The translations under genes were made by a program, and so were the position numbers. The notes under the pieces were generated by a model that was given only the letters and a program-made list of their open reading frames with translations, ran no database searches and was not told the origin of the DNA. A stretch of DNA of 64,000 nucleotides from Maribellus luteus (GTDB lineage Bacteria > Bacteroidota > Bacteroidia > Bacteroidales > Prolixibacteraceae), in assembly GCF_003576475.1 (NCBI RefSeq), contig NZ_QWGR01000009.1:124001-188000 (forward strand). The letters run 5' to 3'. Numbering within the stretch: position 1 is the first letter of the stretch; every line of letters begins with the position of its first letter. Positions 36,702 to 46,318 of this stretch are shown one piece after another.

Positions 36702-38219
36702 CTATTGTTTGATGATTGTTATATTTTCACTGTCAAGGTCAATCGTAATTGTGTAATTTCCGGCATCGCCGTCCTGCAGCTTCCATTTATTATCGTCACC
36801 TTCGCACCCATGGCGTATCTTGTAACTTCCATTGGTTACCGATTGATTTGGTGTTGCAGCAATCAGCCAATCGCCATCGCACCAATCTCCCTGGTATTTA
36901 GAGAACTTAAACTCGCCGGTAGGATTGTCAGCACCCAACGCCCCGGTGAAAGTATAAATGCCGTTGGCATAGATCATCGGCTCGGGGGCCCCAATGTCCC
37001 ATCCATTCGGTCCTCCGTCGCCAATCAGATAAAGCATGACAGGCTCTATTTCGATAGTCCCCGAATACAGGTTGACCGTTATGTTATAACGCCCCTGGGT
37101 TTCTTCTGTAACATGCCATTTGTTATCCGGCCCTTCACAACCTTGTGTTACAATATAATCGGTGGCGGTTAAAACCTGATCGCTCTGCGTGGCATTCAAC
37201 CATTCGCCATCGCACCAATCCCCTTTAAAAGTTGATATTTTAAAATCTCCGGGGCTTAGTGTTGCTTCATAGGTAAAAACAAAAGGGTCATCACCATCGC
37301 GTGTAAAAGCTTCGGGATTTCCAATATTCCACCCACTTGGAGAGGCATCGCCAATAATGTAAAGATTTAAGAAAGCCGGACCAGCCAGTTTTTCAACATC
37401 AATCGTTAAATCAACCAGGTTAACGGTTAGCTTGTAATTGCCACTTTCGCTTATTTGCCATTGCACATCATCCCCGCTTCCGCCTTCGTTGTATACCAAC
37501 CTTCCTTCGTATGCGGGATCTTGTGTGTAAAAATCCTGGCACCCGCACTCATCCTGACTCACAGCAAATTTAAAATTCCCGGTCGTCAATTGCCCCTGGT
37601 AAGTAAACAGCCAGGGCTTCGATGTTGATGCAGTTAAAGGTGTTGCACCAGTAATATCCCAACCGTTTGGCGTTGCATCGCCTACAATGTATAACTCCGG
37701 ACTTACCGGTTTATAAGTAGTTACAGTGAAGCTTTTTATTTCTGTAACGCCATCTTCAACGTCCTCGTTGGTAACATTGGCTGTTACTTTTACCTCAAAC
37801 TCAGCAGTAGTTCCGGCCTGAATGTCCCAAAAGTTTAGGATCAGGTCGTTTAAACCTGACACGGTGAAGCTTTTTTCATAAACTCCTTTTCCTAAATCAT
37901 AGGTTTTGGCGCTGGCAAAGTTGTTTCCGGCTTTATCAACCTCCAGAATATACGAAATTGAACTTCCTGTCCCCTGGTTACTTCCCCTGCTCCACGAAAT
38001 AACAAGCGATGTGTTGGCATAAGCTTCCTGTGATAACACCAGCTCGTTTGCAGAAAGCGATAAGCTTACGGGGTCGCCCTTCAAAATAACAATATCTTCG
38101 TCCTGCTGACAGGAATTCAGGAAACCCCCAAAGCAGAAAGTCAAAGTAATAAACATAATTGTTGTTCCAAGCATCTTGGCTGCCTGGATGTATTTCAGTT
38201 GAAATCTATTGTGTTTCAT
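36702..38219 (-). CDS. SusE/SusF-like surface glycan-binding lipoprotein
   Basis: 505 aa. Lipoprotein signal with ...GGFLNSCQQDED. After a SusE-type N-terminal Ig domain, three tandem SusF-like binding modules start with LYIVGDATPNGWDITG, LYIIGDASPSGWNIG and LYLIGDGGPNGWDIG, each about 105 residues and each ending in a WHV/WKL-type strand (NKWHVTEE, NKWKLQDG). The modules should bind the glucan at the cell surface. The three near-identical motifs point to internal duplication. Sits 46 bp after SusD. Confidence 0.9.
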   Translation of the reverse strand: MKHNRFQLKYIQAAKMLGTTIMFITLTFCFGGFLNSCQQDEDIVILKGDPVSLSLSANELVLSQEAYANTSLVISWSRGSNQGTGSSISYILEVDKAGNNFASAKTYDLGKGVYEKSFTVSGLNDLILNFWDIQAGTTAEFEVKVTANVTNEDVEDGVTEIKSFTVTTYKPVSPELYIVGDATPNGWDITGATPLTASTSKPWLFTYQGQLTTGNFKFAVSQDECGCQDFYTQDPAYEGRLVYNEGGSGDDVQWQISESGNYKLTVNLVDLTIDVEKLAGPAFLNLYIIGDASPSGWNIGNPEAFTRDGDDPFVFTYEATLSPGDFKISTFKGDWCDGEWLNATQSDQVLTATDYIVTQGCEGPDNKWHVTEETQGRYNITVNLYSGTIEIEPVMLYLIGDGGPNGWDIGAPEPMIYANGIYTFTGALGADNPTGEFKFSKYQGDWCDGDWLIAATPNQSVTNGSYKIRHGCEGDDNKWKLQDGDAGNYTITIDLDSENITIIKQ

Positions 38220-38265
38220 TTTCTTCGGTTTAATAATTTATATTAAAATGAGAAATAATACCCGC

Positions 38266-39753
38266 TTAGTAGCCCGGGTTATTCGGCAATAAATTCGGGT
38301 TTGATTCAATTTCCTTTAGCGGAATCGGAAACAATAAATGCTTCTGGGTAGCATTCACCTTACCTATTGAATGAAGAAAATCAAGTCCCCACTGCCCATT
38401 GTCCACACGAACCAGATCGAACCAGCGCTGACCTTCAAAAGCAAGTTCCATGCGGCGTTCGTGCAGGATGATCTCTTTCATTTCGGGTTGAGACTTTCCG
38501 GTTACAGGTAACAAACCGGCACGGGCACGTACCAGGTTAAGGGGCGCCTCTGCCTCGGTTGTTCTGTTCAAACTATTAAGTGCTTCAGCTTTCATCAGCA
38601 ACACATCGGCATAACGTAAAACCGGAAAGTTTAAGGGGCTGTTATCGTAAGTTGCCGACACATTTTTGCTCACCAAAAATTTACGAAGGTTGTAGCCAGT
38701 TGTTGAGTAAGCCGGATCGTAATCCTTTCCGTCGAACGACGGGCAACCATCGTAAAATACAGTAACATCTTTGCGCAAATCCCCCTCTTCGTATGCGTCA
38801 ATAAATTCCTGCGTTGGTTGATTCCATCCCCAACCTCCGGCAACCATATCGGAATTACGAGGGCCCGTGAAAGTACTTAACCAAGAAGCCTGGTTTTCAT
38901 TTGACCAGAAGTTTTCACCTGCATCACTGGCATATTGAATTTCAAAGAGTGATTCGATCGAATTCTCATTCGTTGCATCGAAGTTATCCTCATAATTCGG
39001 ATTTAAATCGTACCCTAATGTGGCAACTTCATTGGCCAGGGTTATAACCTTATCGTATTCACCCCGGGTTAGATAAACTTTAGCCAGCAGTCCGGCTGCA
39101 GCTCCTTTTGTTGCGCGCCCCAAATCGGAGGACGAGTAAGTTGATTTAACCGGCAACATATCCTTAGCCTTACTAAGATCTTCAATAATCAGCTCATAAA
39201 CCCTGGATTTATCCACACGTTGCGGCTTTAAATCATCTCCGGGTTCCTGGGGATCAATAATCAAAGGAACATCACCAAAATAGCGAACCAAAATAAAATA
39301 GTACAATCCTCTCAGGAAATGAGCTTCACCCAGCACCCTGTTTTTCACATCTTCGTTCATAACAATGGCCGGAACTTTCTGCAAAACAACATTGCATCTC
39401 AAAATACCCGGAGAAGGTCCGCGGAAAAGATCCAGTACACCTTCATTGTCGGTAGTGGTTACAAAGTTGGCCATATCCTGTGTTTCACGACCATCGTCAC
39501 CCCCACCGGCGCCAACTATGCTATTGCCAGCCATGATATCTGAAGTCCACATACGCATGTTATACAATTTTGGCCATTGTAAAGGCTGGTAGGCACCGTT
39601 AATTGCCGCTATTGCATCCGATTCGGTTTGGTAAAAATTCTCGGTATTGATTGTATCCAGAGGCGATTTATCCAAAAAATCTTCGCCACAAGAGGTAAGC
39701 ACCACAACAATCAAAAGTATCGGTATATAATTCAAAATTTTCATTTTCATCAA
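38266..39753 (-). CDS. SusD/RagB-family nutrient-binding lipoprotein
   Basis: 495 aa. Lipobox LTSCGED and the SusD N-terminal signature FLDKSPLDTINTENFYQTESDAIAAINGAY (in part), TPR-like helices in the middle (AEAHFLRGLYYFILVRYFGDVPL) and the C-terminal block PVLRYADVLLMKAEALN and LHERRMELAFEGQRWFDLVR. It forms the lid of the SusCD glycan importer at the outer membrane. Located 12 bp after susC, as in other PULs. Confidence 0.96.
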   Translation of the reverse strand: MMKMKILNYIPILLIVVVLTSCGEDFLDKSPLDTINTENFYQTESDAIAAINGAYQPLQWPKLYNMRMWTSDIMAGNSIVGAGGGDDGRETQDMANFVTTTDNEGVLDLFRGPSPGILRCNVVLQKVPAIVMNEDVKNRVLGEAHFLRGLYYFILVRYFGDVPLIIDPQEPGDDLKPQRVDKSRVYELIIEDLSKAKDMLPVKSTYSSSDLGRATKGAAAGLLAKVYLTRGEYDKVITLANEVATLGYDLNPNYEDNFDATNENSIESLFEIQYASDAGENFWSNENQASWLSTFTGPRNSDMVAGGWGWNQPTQEFIDAYEEGDLRKDVTVFYDGCPSFDGKDYDPAYSTTGYNLRKFLVSKNVSATYDNSPLNFPVLRYADVLLMKAEALNSLNRTTEAEAPLNLVRARAGLLPVTGKSQPEMKEIILHERRMELAFEGQRWFDLVRVDNGQWGLDFLHSIGKVNATQKHLLFPIPLKEIESNPNLLPNNPGY

Positions 39754-39765
39754 AGATTTTAACGA

Positions 39766-42700
39766 TTAGAAACTAACGTTTACCCCAACACTGTATGTTC
39801 TTGTTACAGGATAGGTGTTGATATCGATCCCGCTTGCGCCAACTTCCGGATCGAATCCGGAATAGTCAGAAAAGGTTAACAGGTTTGTGCCGGAAACATA
39901 CAAACGGGCATAACTCATTTTCACTTTCTCGACCAGGCGTTTGGGGAATGTATATCCCAAAATCACGTTTTTCAAGCGTAGGTATGAGCCATCTTCAACA
40001 AAACGGTTCGATGGCCGTACATTTTTATTGGGATCATTAAAGACTGCACGAGGCAGGTTATTGCTGGTTCCTTCTCCTTTCCATCGATTCAAGGTTGCTG
40101 TACTCTGATTGTAGGCGACAGCCATACCTTCGCTCCATATGCGGTTGGCGTTGTAAATTTCGTTGCCGTAAACACCTTGAATAAAAAGAGTCATATCAAA
40201 CCCTTTGTAAGCAAACCGGTTGCTCAATGCAAAAATGAAATCAGGATTCGGGTTGCCAATGTAAGTGCGGTCGCTGTCATCAATCACCCCATCGCTGTTC
40301 AAGTCTCTGAAGCGAAAGTCTCCGGCCGAGGTGCGGGCATAAATATCCTCGCCAGGCACCTGCAATGCGTGCGCATCAACTTCGGCCTGAGTTTGAAAAA
40401 TACCATCGGTTACATAACCATAAAAAATATCAATTGCTTTTCCTGTCTCGATACGTCCGATTTTTTGATTCAGCCCCACATCGCCACGGCTTATCGGAAT
40501 GGTGTCGTTCAAACTTTTTACCTCGTTTTTGTTAAAGGAAATATTGAAGTTGGTGTCCCATTTAAAATCGCCGGTCAGGTTCCTCGAGTTCACACTGATT
40601 TCAATTCCCTTATTCACAACTTCTCCTGCGTTTATGTACGGAACATCCACATCAGAATATCCCGTGGTAATTGGAACTGCCATGGGGACAAGCATGTCTT
40701 TGGTATTTTTCTGATAGGCATCAACGGTCAGGTTAATACGCTGATCCAGTATGGTCGCATCAAAACCAATATTCATTTGTTGCTGCGATTCCCACTGTAC
40801 ATTTGGGTTTGGCATTTTCGATGTCACAACTCCATTAACCAGGTTGTTATTGAAATTATACTTGATTGTACTTAATTCCGACGCAAACGAGTAATTTCCA
40901 ATCTCCTGATTACCGGTTACACCAAACCCGGCACGCACTTTTAAATCGTCGATGAAACTAACGTTCTGTAAAAATTCTTCCTCCGAGATTCGCCACGCGA
41001 ATGAACCTGATGGAAAAATCCCCCATTTATTATTTGCCCCAAAGCGTGAAGAACCATCACGACGTACGGTTGCTGTTACCAGGTACTTATCGGCATACGA
41101 ATAATTTATACGGCCCATATACGACATCAATGCCCATGAACTCCCATTTCCGCCAACGTTTTTCTGGCTTAAGCCATTGTCCAGTTGCTGGGTAAGGTCG
41201 CTGGCAAATTCCTGTATCGATCCGCTTATTAAATCATATTTATTCTCTTGCGCGCTGGTACCAGCCATAACCGTTAAGCGATGATCTGCTCCAATCGTTG
41301 TTTGGTAAGTCAGCAAATTATCCCAGTTCCAGGTAATCGATTTATAAGAAGCCTGTCCCAAATACGATTGCTCCTGCGGTGTTGGTTGCCAGTCGTATTT
41401 CGGCGACCAAGTACGTTGCTGCCAGAAGTTGGCTTTCAAACCGGCACTGGAACGAATCGAGAGTCCCTTCATCAATTCAACATCCACATAAACCGACCCC
41501 AAAAGGTTGTATCCCAAAGTGGAATTATCTACCAGGCTGGCCTTACCAATCGGGTTAGTCACATCTCCCACCCACGAAGGAATTCCTTCTGGTCCCGCAT
41601 AAGTTCCATCACTATTATACACTGGTTGAGTAGGTAGTGCGCGCATGGTATTCAAAATACTATAATCGCCACTGTACTTATCGTCGTGATTAAGGGTAAT
41701 CATATTTCCAAACTTCACTTTGTCTAAAACCTGTGTTTCAGCGTTGAATTTCAAGGCGTAACGTTTGAACCCCGTATTTAATACAATCCCCTCCTGATCG
41801 AAATAATTGGCTGATACATAATAGGTGTTCTTTTCTGTTCCTCCCGAATAAGACAGTGAATAATTCTGCATTGGTGCGGTTGAGAGCAAAGCTCCGACCC
41901 AATCTGTCCCTCGTCCTAAAGATTCTGGGTCGCCGTATGCCGGATTTTTGACCATACCAGCGTTATCCATCATCTCATTGTGCATCGCGGCAAACTGCGA
42001 GCCATCAAGCATATCGATTAAACTAGTTGTTTCCTGAACCCCATAATAAGCACTGAAATTAATCTGTCCTTTACCTGTGGTTCCTTTTTTTGTGGTAATA
42101 ATTACCACACCGTTTGCACCCCTCGAACCATAAATAGCTGTGGCTGACGCATCTTTTAGAACCTGTATATTCTCCACATCATCCATGTTCAATTGATTCA
42201 GCCCTGATTCTGTTGGGACTCCATCAATAACTAAAAGCGGGTCATTGTTGTTAACCGTCCCCATCCCACGAATCCTAAAAGTAGGGTCGCTTCCAGGGGT
42301 TCCATTGGCAATAACCTGTACACCGGCAGCGCGCCCTTGCAAAGCATCGCCAACACTGGGAACCGACACAGACTGCAAATCATCAGCATTTATACTCGCC
42401 ACCGAACCTGTTAGGTCACGTTTTTTTTGCGAACCATAACCAATGGCGATTACTTCTTCCAAACCAACCGCATCTATCTGCATTTTCACATCGATACTCA
42501 ATCGGCCATTCACCGGAATTTCCACTGTACGCATTCCCACGAATGAAAACACAAGAATTGATTTCTCATTAACATCCGTCAGGTTATAATTCCCATCCAT
42601 ATCTGTAACCGTACCAATCATTTCTCCTTTTATCCGTACAGTTGTTCCGGGAATGGGTTCTCCCGCATCACTTGTAACTTTTCCTTTCACCGGATGCAAT

Positions 42701-43092
42701 TTTTGTTGCCTAGCCGGAACATCATCATTCGACTTTGGATAGAGAACAATCCTGCGATCAATAACTTTATAGCTTATTGGTTTATCCAAAAACAACTCAT
42801 CCAGAATATCTTCGATACCCTTGTTTTCAATGTTCAGACTGACTTTTTCATCCAGTTTGATTTGCTGAGCGTTGTAAAAGAAAACATAATTTGAGTTGTC
42901 TTCAATCACCTGAAAAGCCTCTTTCATCTTCAGATTGGAGTACTTTAAACTCATTTTACTTTGTTGAGAAAATACGCTTCCCGACACGTTTATCAAACTT
43001 ATCAGGAAAATGAAGAAAGTTAGTCGCATAATTCGCCACAGTTTACTTATGTCCTCCCATGGAAGGTCATAACATTTCACCTTTTTTTTCAT
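39766..43092 (-). CDS. SusC/RagA-family TonB-dependent transporter with N-terminal STN domain
   Basis: 1108 aa. After a signal region, residues 45-125 form an STN (secretin/TonB short N-terminal) domain (MSLKYSNLKMKEAFQVIEDN, DEKVSLNIEN), then a carboxypeptidase-D regulatory-like fold (VKGKVTSDAGEPIPGTTVRI), the plug (LQGRAAGVQVIANGTPGSDP, NDPLLVIDGVP, SATAIYGSRGANGVVIITTKKG), and a 22-strand barrel ending in YSVGVNVSF. The STN domain lets the transporter signal to the FecR anti-sigma factor encoded just upstream, so import and transcription are linked by trans-envelope signalling. Confidence 0.96.
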   Translation of the reverse strand: MKKKVKCYDLPWEDISKLWRIMRLTFFIFLISLINVSGSVFSQQSKMSLKYSNLKMKEAFQVIEDNSNYVFFYNAQQIKLDEKVSLNIENKGIEDILDELFLDKPISYKVIDRRIVLYPKSNDDVPARQQKLHPVKGKVTSDAGEPIPGTTVRIKGEMIGTVTDMDGNYNLTDVNEKSILVFSFVGMRTVEIPVNGRLSIDVKMQIDAVGLEEVIAIGYGSQKKRDLTGSVASINADDLQSVSVPSVGDALQGRAAGVQVIANGTPGSDPTFRIRGMGTVNNNDPLLVIDGVPTESGLNQLNMDDVENIQVLKDASATAIYGSRGANGVVIITTKKGTTGKGQINFSAYYGVQETTSLIDMLDGSQFAAMHNEMMDNAGMVKNPAYGDPESLGRGTDWVGALLSTAPMQNYSLSYSGGTEKNTYYVSANYFDQEGIVLNTGFKRYALKFNAETQVLDKVKFGNMITLNHDDKYSGDYSILNTMRALPTQPVYNSDGTYAGPEGIPSWVGDVTNPIGKASLVDNSTLGYNLLGSVYVDVELMKGLSIRSSAGLKANFWQQRTWSPKYDWQPTPQEQSYLGQASYKSITWNWDNLLTYQTTIGADHRLTVMAGTSAQENKYDLISGSIQEFASDLTQQLDNGLSQKNVGGNGSSWALMSYMGRINYSYADKYLVTATVRRDGSSRFGANNKWGIFPSGSFAWRISEEEFLQNVSFIDDLKVRAGFGVTGNQEIGNYSFASELSTIKYNFNNNLVNGVVTSKMPNPNVQWESQQQMNIGFDATILDQRINLTVDAYQKNTKDMLVPMAVPITTGYSDVDVPYINAGEVVNKGIEISVNSRNLTGDFKWDTNFNISFNKNEVKSLNDTIPISRGDVGLNQKIGRIETGKAIDIFYGYVTDGIFQTQAEVDAHALQVPGEDIYARTSAGDFRFRDLNSDGVIDDSDRTYIGNPNPDFIFALSNRFAYKGFDMTLFIQGVYGNEIYNANRIWSEGMAVAYNQSTATLNRWKGEGTSNNLPRAVFNDPNKNVRPSNRFVEDGSYLRLKNVILGYTFPKRLVEKVKMSYARLYVSGTNLLTFSDYSGFDPEVGASGIDINTYPVTRTYSVGVNVSF

Positions 43093-43190
43093 AAATTTGT
43101 AATGCTTAATTAATTACTAATGAATAGCGTCAACTATTCGTTACATTGATTATTCCCGGGCAATGCTGGAACATTTCCCGGGTTTTTCTT

Positions 43191-44192
43191 TTATTTTCTT
43201 GTTATCCAAATATCCCGCCCTTCTGTTCTGACATCAATTGGAATTGTCAAAGCGATGATTTCAAATAGTTTACCTATCTCCTCATTCTGGAATACACTTC
43301 CGGAATACACTTCATTTTCAAGACTGGAATCCTGAAAATGAATGCTCACGTTGTACATACGTTCAAGTGTTTTAGACAGTTCGACCAGCCGTAGCTTATC
43401 AAAGTAATATTCGCCTGAACGCCATAATGTTGAGAGCTTCGGGTCAACTGCAACAACCTTTTGCTGACGGTCAGTTTTACTATACAACCATTTCTGTCCC
43501 GGTTTCAACAAAACGGATTGTTCCTGACCGAGATTGTCCCTGATTTCAACACTCCCTTCCAACAACGTCGTTTCGGTGTACGAATCGTTTGCATAGGCAC
43601 GAACATCAAACTGGGTTCCTAAAACATTCACATTCATATCACGTGTAATTACACGAAACGTTCGGGATTTATTCTTGGCAACATGAAAAAATGCTTCACC
43701 TTCCAGCTCAACTTCCTGTATGCTTTTATCACTACTTAGACGATATCTCAGTTTAGAATCGTAATTCAGCGCAACAAAAGTTCCATCGGGTAAAGTCAAT
43801 TCCGACTGTTGTTCCCTGGGTGTCGTAAATTCAATAACCTCAGATTGCATTTCGGAAGTTGTAAAGAAACCGGCCTGTCCGAACCAATATCCCCCCAATC
43901 CGACGAGTATTAAGACAGATACTGCAACTGCCATTCTTTTAACATTGAAGTCTAAATACTTACCGGGTTTGTTCTGCCGGAATATTTCAAGCGATTCGTC
44001 GCGTATTTCTTCAAAATCAGGTTTTGATCCTGCCAAAAACTCATTTCTCTTGAAATTGAGCACATATCCAATAATCCATGCTAATTTTAATTGGGGCTCA
44101 TGCTTATCCGACTTTATCCCGCTTAAGGAATCTTTCGAAATTCGCTTTTTGAATTTCGGATCGAATAAGTAATCAGAAGTTGTCTTTTTCAT
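43191..44192 (-). CDS. FecR-family anti-sigma factor
   Basis: 333 aa. Cytoplasmic N-terminus of about 105 residues, one membrane helix (AVAVSVLILVGLGGYWFG), then the periplasmic FecR domain (LTLPDGTFVALNYDSKLRY, EVELEGEAFFHVAKN, VNVLGTQFDVRAY) and a C-terminal STN-interacting domain (LRLVELSKTLERMYNVSIHF). It holds the ECF sigma factor until the SusC STN domain binds. The gene lies between the sigma gene (80 bp) and susC (98 bp), all co-directional. Confidence 0.93.
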   Translation of the reverse strand: MKKTTSDYLFDPKFKKRISKDSLSGIKSDKHEPQLKLAWIIGYVLNFKRNEFLAGSKPDFEEIRDESLEIFRQNKPGKYLDFNVKRMAVAVSVLILVGLGGYWFGQAGFFTTSEMQSEVIEFTTPREQQSELTLPDGTFVALNYDSKLRYRLSSDKSIQEVELEGEAFFHVAKNKSRTFRVITRDMNVNVLGTQFDVRAYANDSYTETTLLEGSVEIRDNLGQEQSVLLKPGQKWLYSKTDRQQKVVAVDPKLSTLWRSGEYYFDKLRLVELSKTLERMYNVSIHFQDSSLENEVYSGSVFQNEEIGKLFEIIALTIPIDVRTEGRDIWITRK

Positions 44193-44272
44193 TTCCTGGA
44201 ATATTGCATTCTACTCTTAAAAGTAAAAAACAGGAAAATATACCCTCCTTAAAAACATGCTGTATAACACAA

Positions 44273-44866
44273 CTAGAGTTTCCGGGAGGACATTTCCAAA
44301 AGAAACAAAATGACAGTGTCTGAATCTGATTGAAGGATCGACTTTAATTTGTGGATAGCTTTTTGGATATTATTGCCTACTGACTGATAGTTTACCTGCA
44401 TTATTTCAGCCACTTCTGTATTTGAAAGATTTTTGTAGAACTTCAAATAAACAGTCTCTTTTTGACGAGCCGGCAGTTTATTCACGGCATCGGCCAATAA
44501 ATCCAGCTTAAGTTCTTTCTCAATCTCATCAACATCAGTTGAATAAGTCAAAAAAAATTCGTCTGGGATTTCTGCTTTTATTTCCTCTCCACGATTTTTT
44601 TCTTTTCGCATATTTCCAAAAATTCGGATACGAAGTGACTTCAGCAGGTAAAACGAAATATTATCCGTGGGAGAAAGACGCTCTTTTTTTCGGGCTAGTT
44701 CGAAGAACAAATCCTGGATACTGTCGCGAACCAGGTTTTCATTCCTCGTAAACCGTTGTCCATATTCAAACAACTGCAAGTGATAAGTATCGAAAATGTA
44801 TGAGAATGCTTTCTCATCCCCTTTTCTAAACCGTTGCCATATTTCATAATCGAAATTCTTTTGCAT
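44273..44866 (-). CDS. ECF-type RNA polymerase sigma-70 factor
   Basis: About 197 aa from the ATG at 44866 (MQKNFDYEIW); a TTG at 44881 would add five residues. Region 2 is at FSYIFDTYHLQLFEYGQRF and RDSIQDLFFELARKKE, region 4 at LPARQKETVYLKFYKNLSNTEVAEIMQV with its helix-turn-helix. It should drive the PUL promoter on release by FecR. The first gene of the locus as transcribed. Size is normal for the group. Confidence 0.93.
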   Translation of the reverse strand: MQKNFDYEIWQRFRKGDEKAFSYIFDTYHLQLFEYGQRFTRNENLVRDSIQDLFFELARKKERLSPTDNISFYLLKSLRIRIFGNMRKEKNRGEEIKAEIPDEFFLTYSTDVDEIEKELKLDLLADAVNKLPARQKETVYLKFYKNLSNTEVAEIMQVNYQSVGNNIQKAIHKLKSILQSDSDTVILFLLEMSSRKL

Positions 44867-44891
44867 ATTATTCAAAACCAATCCCCAAACA

Positions 44892-44899
44892 CAAAACTA
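44892..44899 (-). promoter_or_regulatory. candidate -7 element upstream of the sigma gene
   Basis: Read on the minus strand it is TAGTTTTG, a match to TANNTTTG, about 26 bases before the ATG at 44866. No exact TTTG lies at the expected -33 distance, so this is a weak call. Confidence 0.3.
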
Positions 44900-45120
44900 T
44901 TCTTTTTTTAAACATTGAAAATACGAATGTTTTATATAATGAATATTTTGGATGATAGAAACAAACGACAAGAGCCAACTCCGACAAGTTCAAAACAAAA
45001 CTCTAAGGATAAATTGAAATAGTTTTTCGGGAAGTTTTTACTTTACTGGAGGCATTACTTTTTGTTTCATTTTAAAACCGCTTACTCTCTGATTACCCGG
45101 GACCAACCACCCCAAAAAAG

Positions 45121-45147
45121 AAAAAGGCCTGTATTTACAGACCTTTT
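45121..45147 (-). terminator. terminator following the truncated tRNA
   Basis: AAAAGG-C-CTGTA, loop TT, TACAG-A-CCTTTT: a stem with one C-A mismatch and an A/T tract on each side. It directly follows the tRNA-like 3' end as read on the minus strand, the place where a tRNA terminator would be. Confidence 0.65.
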
Positions 45148-45148
45148 A

Positions 45149-45170
45149 GTACCCCGGACGGGATTCGAAT
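45149..45170 (-). other. tRNA 3'-end fragment, probable attachment-site remnant
   Basis: On the minus strand it reads TTCGAATCCCGTCCGGGGTA, which fits a tRNA T-loop (TTCGAAT), the 3' strand of the T-stem (CCCGT), a 7-base acceptor strand (CCGGGGT) and discriminator A. Bases that should pair with the T-stem on the other side (AAATA) do not, so homology stops exactly at the T-loop. That is the pattern of a tRNA-end att duplicate left by an integrative element. Confidence 0.6.
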
Positions 45171-45397
45171 ATTTTTGACAACCAATTCATTTACTGCCAC
45201 TTATAACCACCAAGTATTACAGGTCTCGATTTAGTCACTCTCTGAAATTTCCCATAATGTATCCTCTAATTTAAGTATTTTTGATCAGAATTGTAGAGTG
45301 TTATTATGTTTTTATTCTTGTAAAATATTTGCAACTTTCAATATGCATCAACTGCGAAAAGTATAAAATAAATCTGGGGGCTTCATTGGCTGTATAA

Positions 45398-46318
45398 TCA
45401 GAATTTCATTGAAAGAGAAGCTGATTTACTTTTCTTCTTTTTAGGTTCAGGAAGAACCGGTTTCAGATTTGAATCCTGATGATCCAGAATATAATCAACA
45501 GCTTTCTGAGCCAATCCGGAAGCCATTACAATAAACTTATTATCGCTTTTTAGCTTTTTGAGCCAACCCTGAATGTAAGCAGCACTGTTATCAATCGTCA
45601 CGTTTTCGATTCCGCAGAAGCCACATAGGAAAGCAGATCCCATTTCAGCTACGAGCTCTTCTTGCGAATAATCGTTACTCGCGAAATTCAGGTTAGAAAA
45701 CCGTTCATGTCGATTTAAACGTTTACGGTGGCCTGTAGAATGAACCAACTCATGGAAAATCGTGGAATAATATTCTTCATCCTGAAAAAAGGTTCTTGCT
45801 CCAGGCATGTGGACTTCATCCAAGGAAGGAATATAACAGGCTTTTTGCTGGTCAAGCTTTATTACAGGTGAATCTGACCAGAATCGAATGATTTGCTCAC
45901 AGGAAGCAATCGGATCAAAATCTTGATCATGAGCTGTATTTGCAGGAATTTTATCTGGATCAATACCTTCCACATCATCAATATGGAATATCCGGTAATA
46001 ACGAAGCATAGGAATTTCCTTGGTTTCATCATCTTTTTCGTATTCCACCATTTTCCAGAATACAACCATGAACGAGGAAGCTCCTTTCTTGATCTTTCCA
46101 CCAAGATCCTGAACCTGTTTGAAAGTAAGGAAATAGGGACGTTCGAAACCAAAGCTAAGCAGGTACCAGAAGTTAAATCCCCGGTAAGGCTTTTTAGAGA
46201 CCATGTTACGAGGAATAGCACTTGCTGTTTTCCAAGGCATATGCCACGGTACAACACCTGCTTCCAGGCGTTCTACAATCAGATTAGTTACTGTTTCGTA
46301 AATATCAAATTTACTCAT
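45398..46318 (-). CDS. ArdC-like antirestriction protein with zincin metallopeptidase domain
   Basis: 306 aa from the ATG at 46318; a GTG at 46327 adds three residues. The N-terminal ssDNA-binding ArdC domain has DIYETVTNLIVERLEAG, PWHMPWKT and YRGFNFWYLLSFG; the C-terminal zincin-like domain has FHELVHSTGHRKRL (HExxH) and EELVAEMGSAFLCGFCGI. Such proteins protect incoming mobile DNA from restriction during conjugation. Its place beside a tRNA-end remnant marks it as carried by, or left from, a mobile element. The C-terminus is lysine-rich (PKKKKSKSAS). Confidence 0.9.
   Translation of the reverse strand: MSKFDIYETVTNLIVERLEAGVVPWHMPWKTASAIPRNMVSKKPYRGFNFWYLLSFGFERPYFLTFKQVQDLGGKIKKGASSFMVVFWKMVEYEKDDETKEIPMLRYYRIFHIDDVEGIDPDKIPANTAHDQDFDPIASCEQIIRFWSDSPVIKLDQQKACYIPSLDEVHMPGARTFFQDEEYYSTIFHELVHSTGHRKRLNRHERFSNLNFASNDYSQEELVAEMGSAFLCGFCGIENVTIDNSAAYIQGWLKKLKSDNKFIVMASGLAQKAVDYILDHQDSNLKPVLPEPKKKKSKSASLSMKF

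Larger units (their letters stand above)
44900..45397. other. intergenic junction between the PUL and the accessory region
   Basis: About 500 bases without a convincing gene. The left half is AT-rich sigma-gene upstream sequence. The middle holds a hairpin terminator and a truncated tRNA 3' end (45121-45170), described separately. The right half (45171-45397) is unassigned and AT-rich, just after the ArdC stop. I see no integrase gene here. Confidence 0.5.

Noticed and set aside
43150-43185. Pair of CCCGGG sites downstream of fecR as a terminator
   Set aside because: The T-tract is on the strand opposite to the genes, and each half is itself a palindrome, so a terminator call is not supported.
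45149-45170. A complete tRNA gene
   Set aside because: Only the T-loop and 3' acceptor half are present; the paired T-stem bases are missing.
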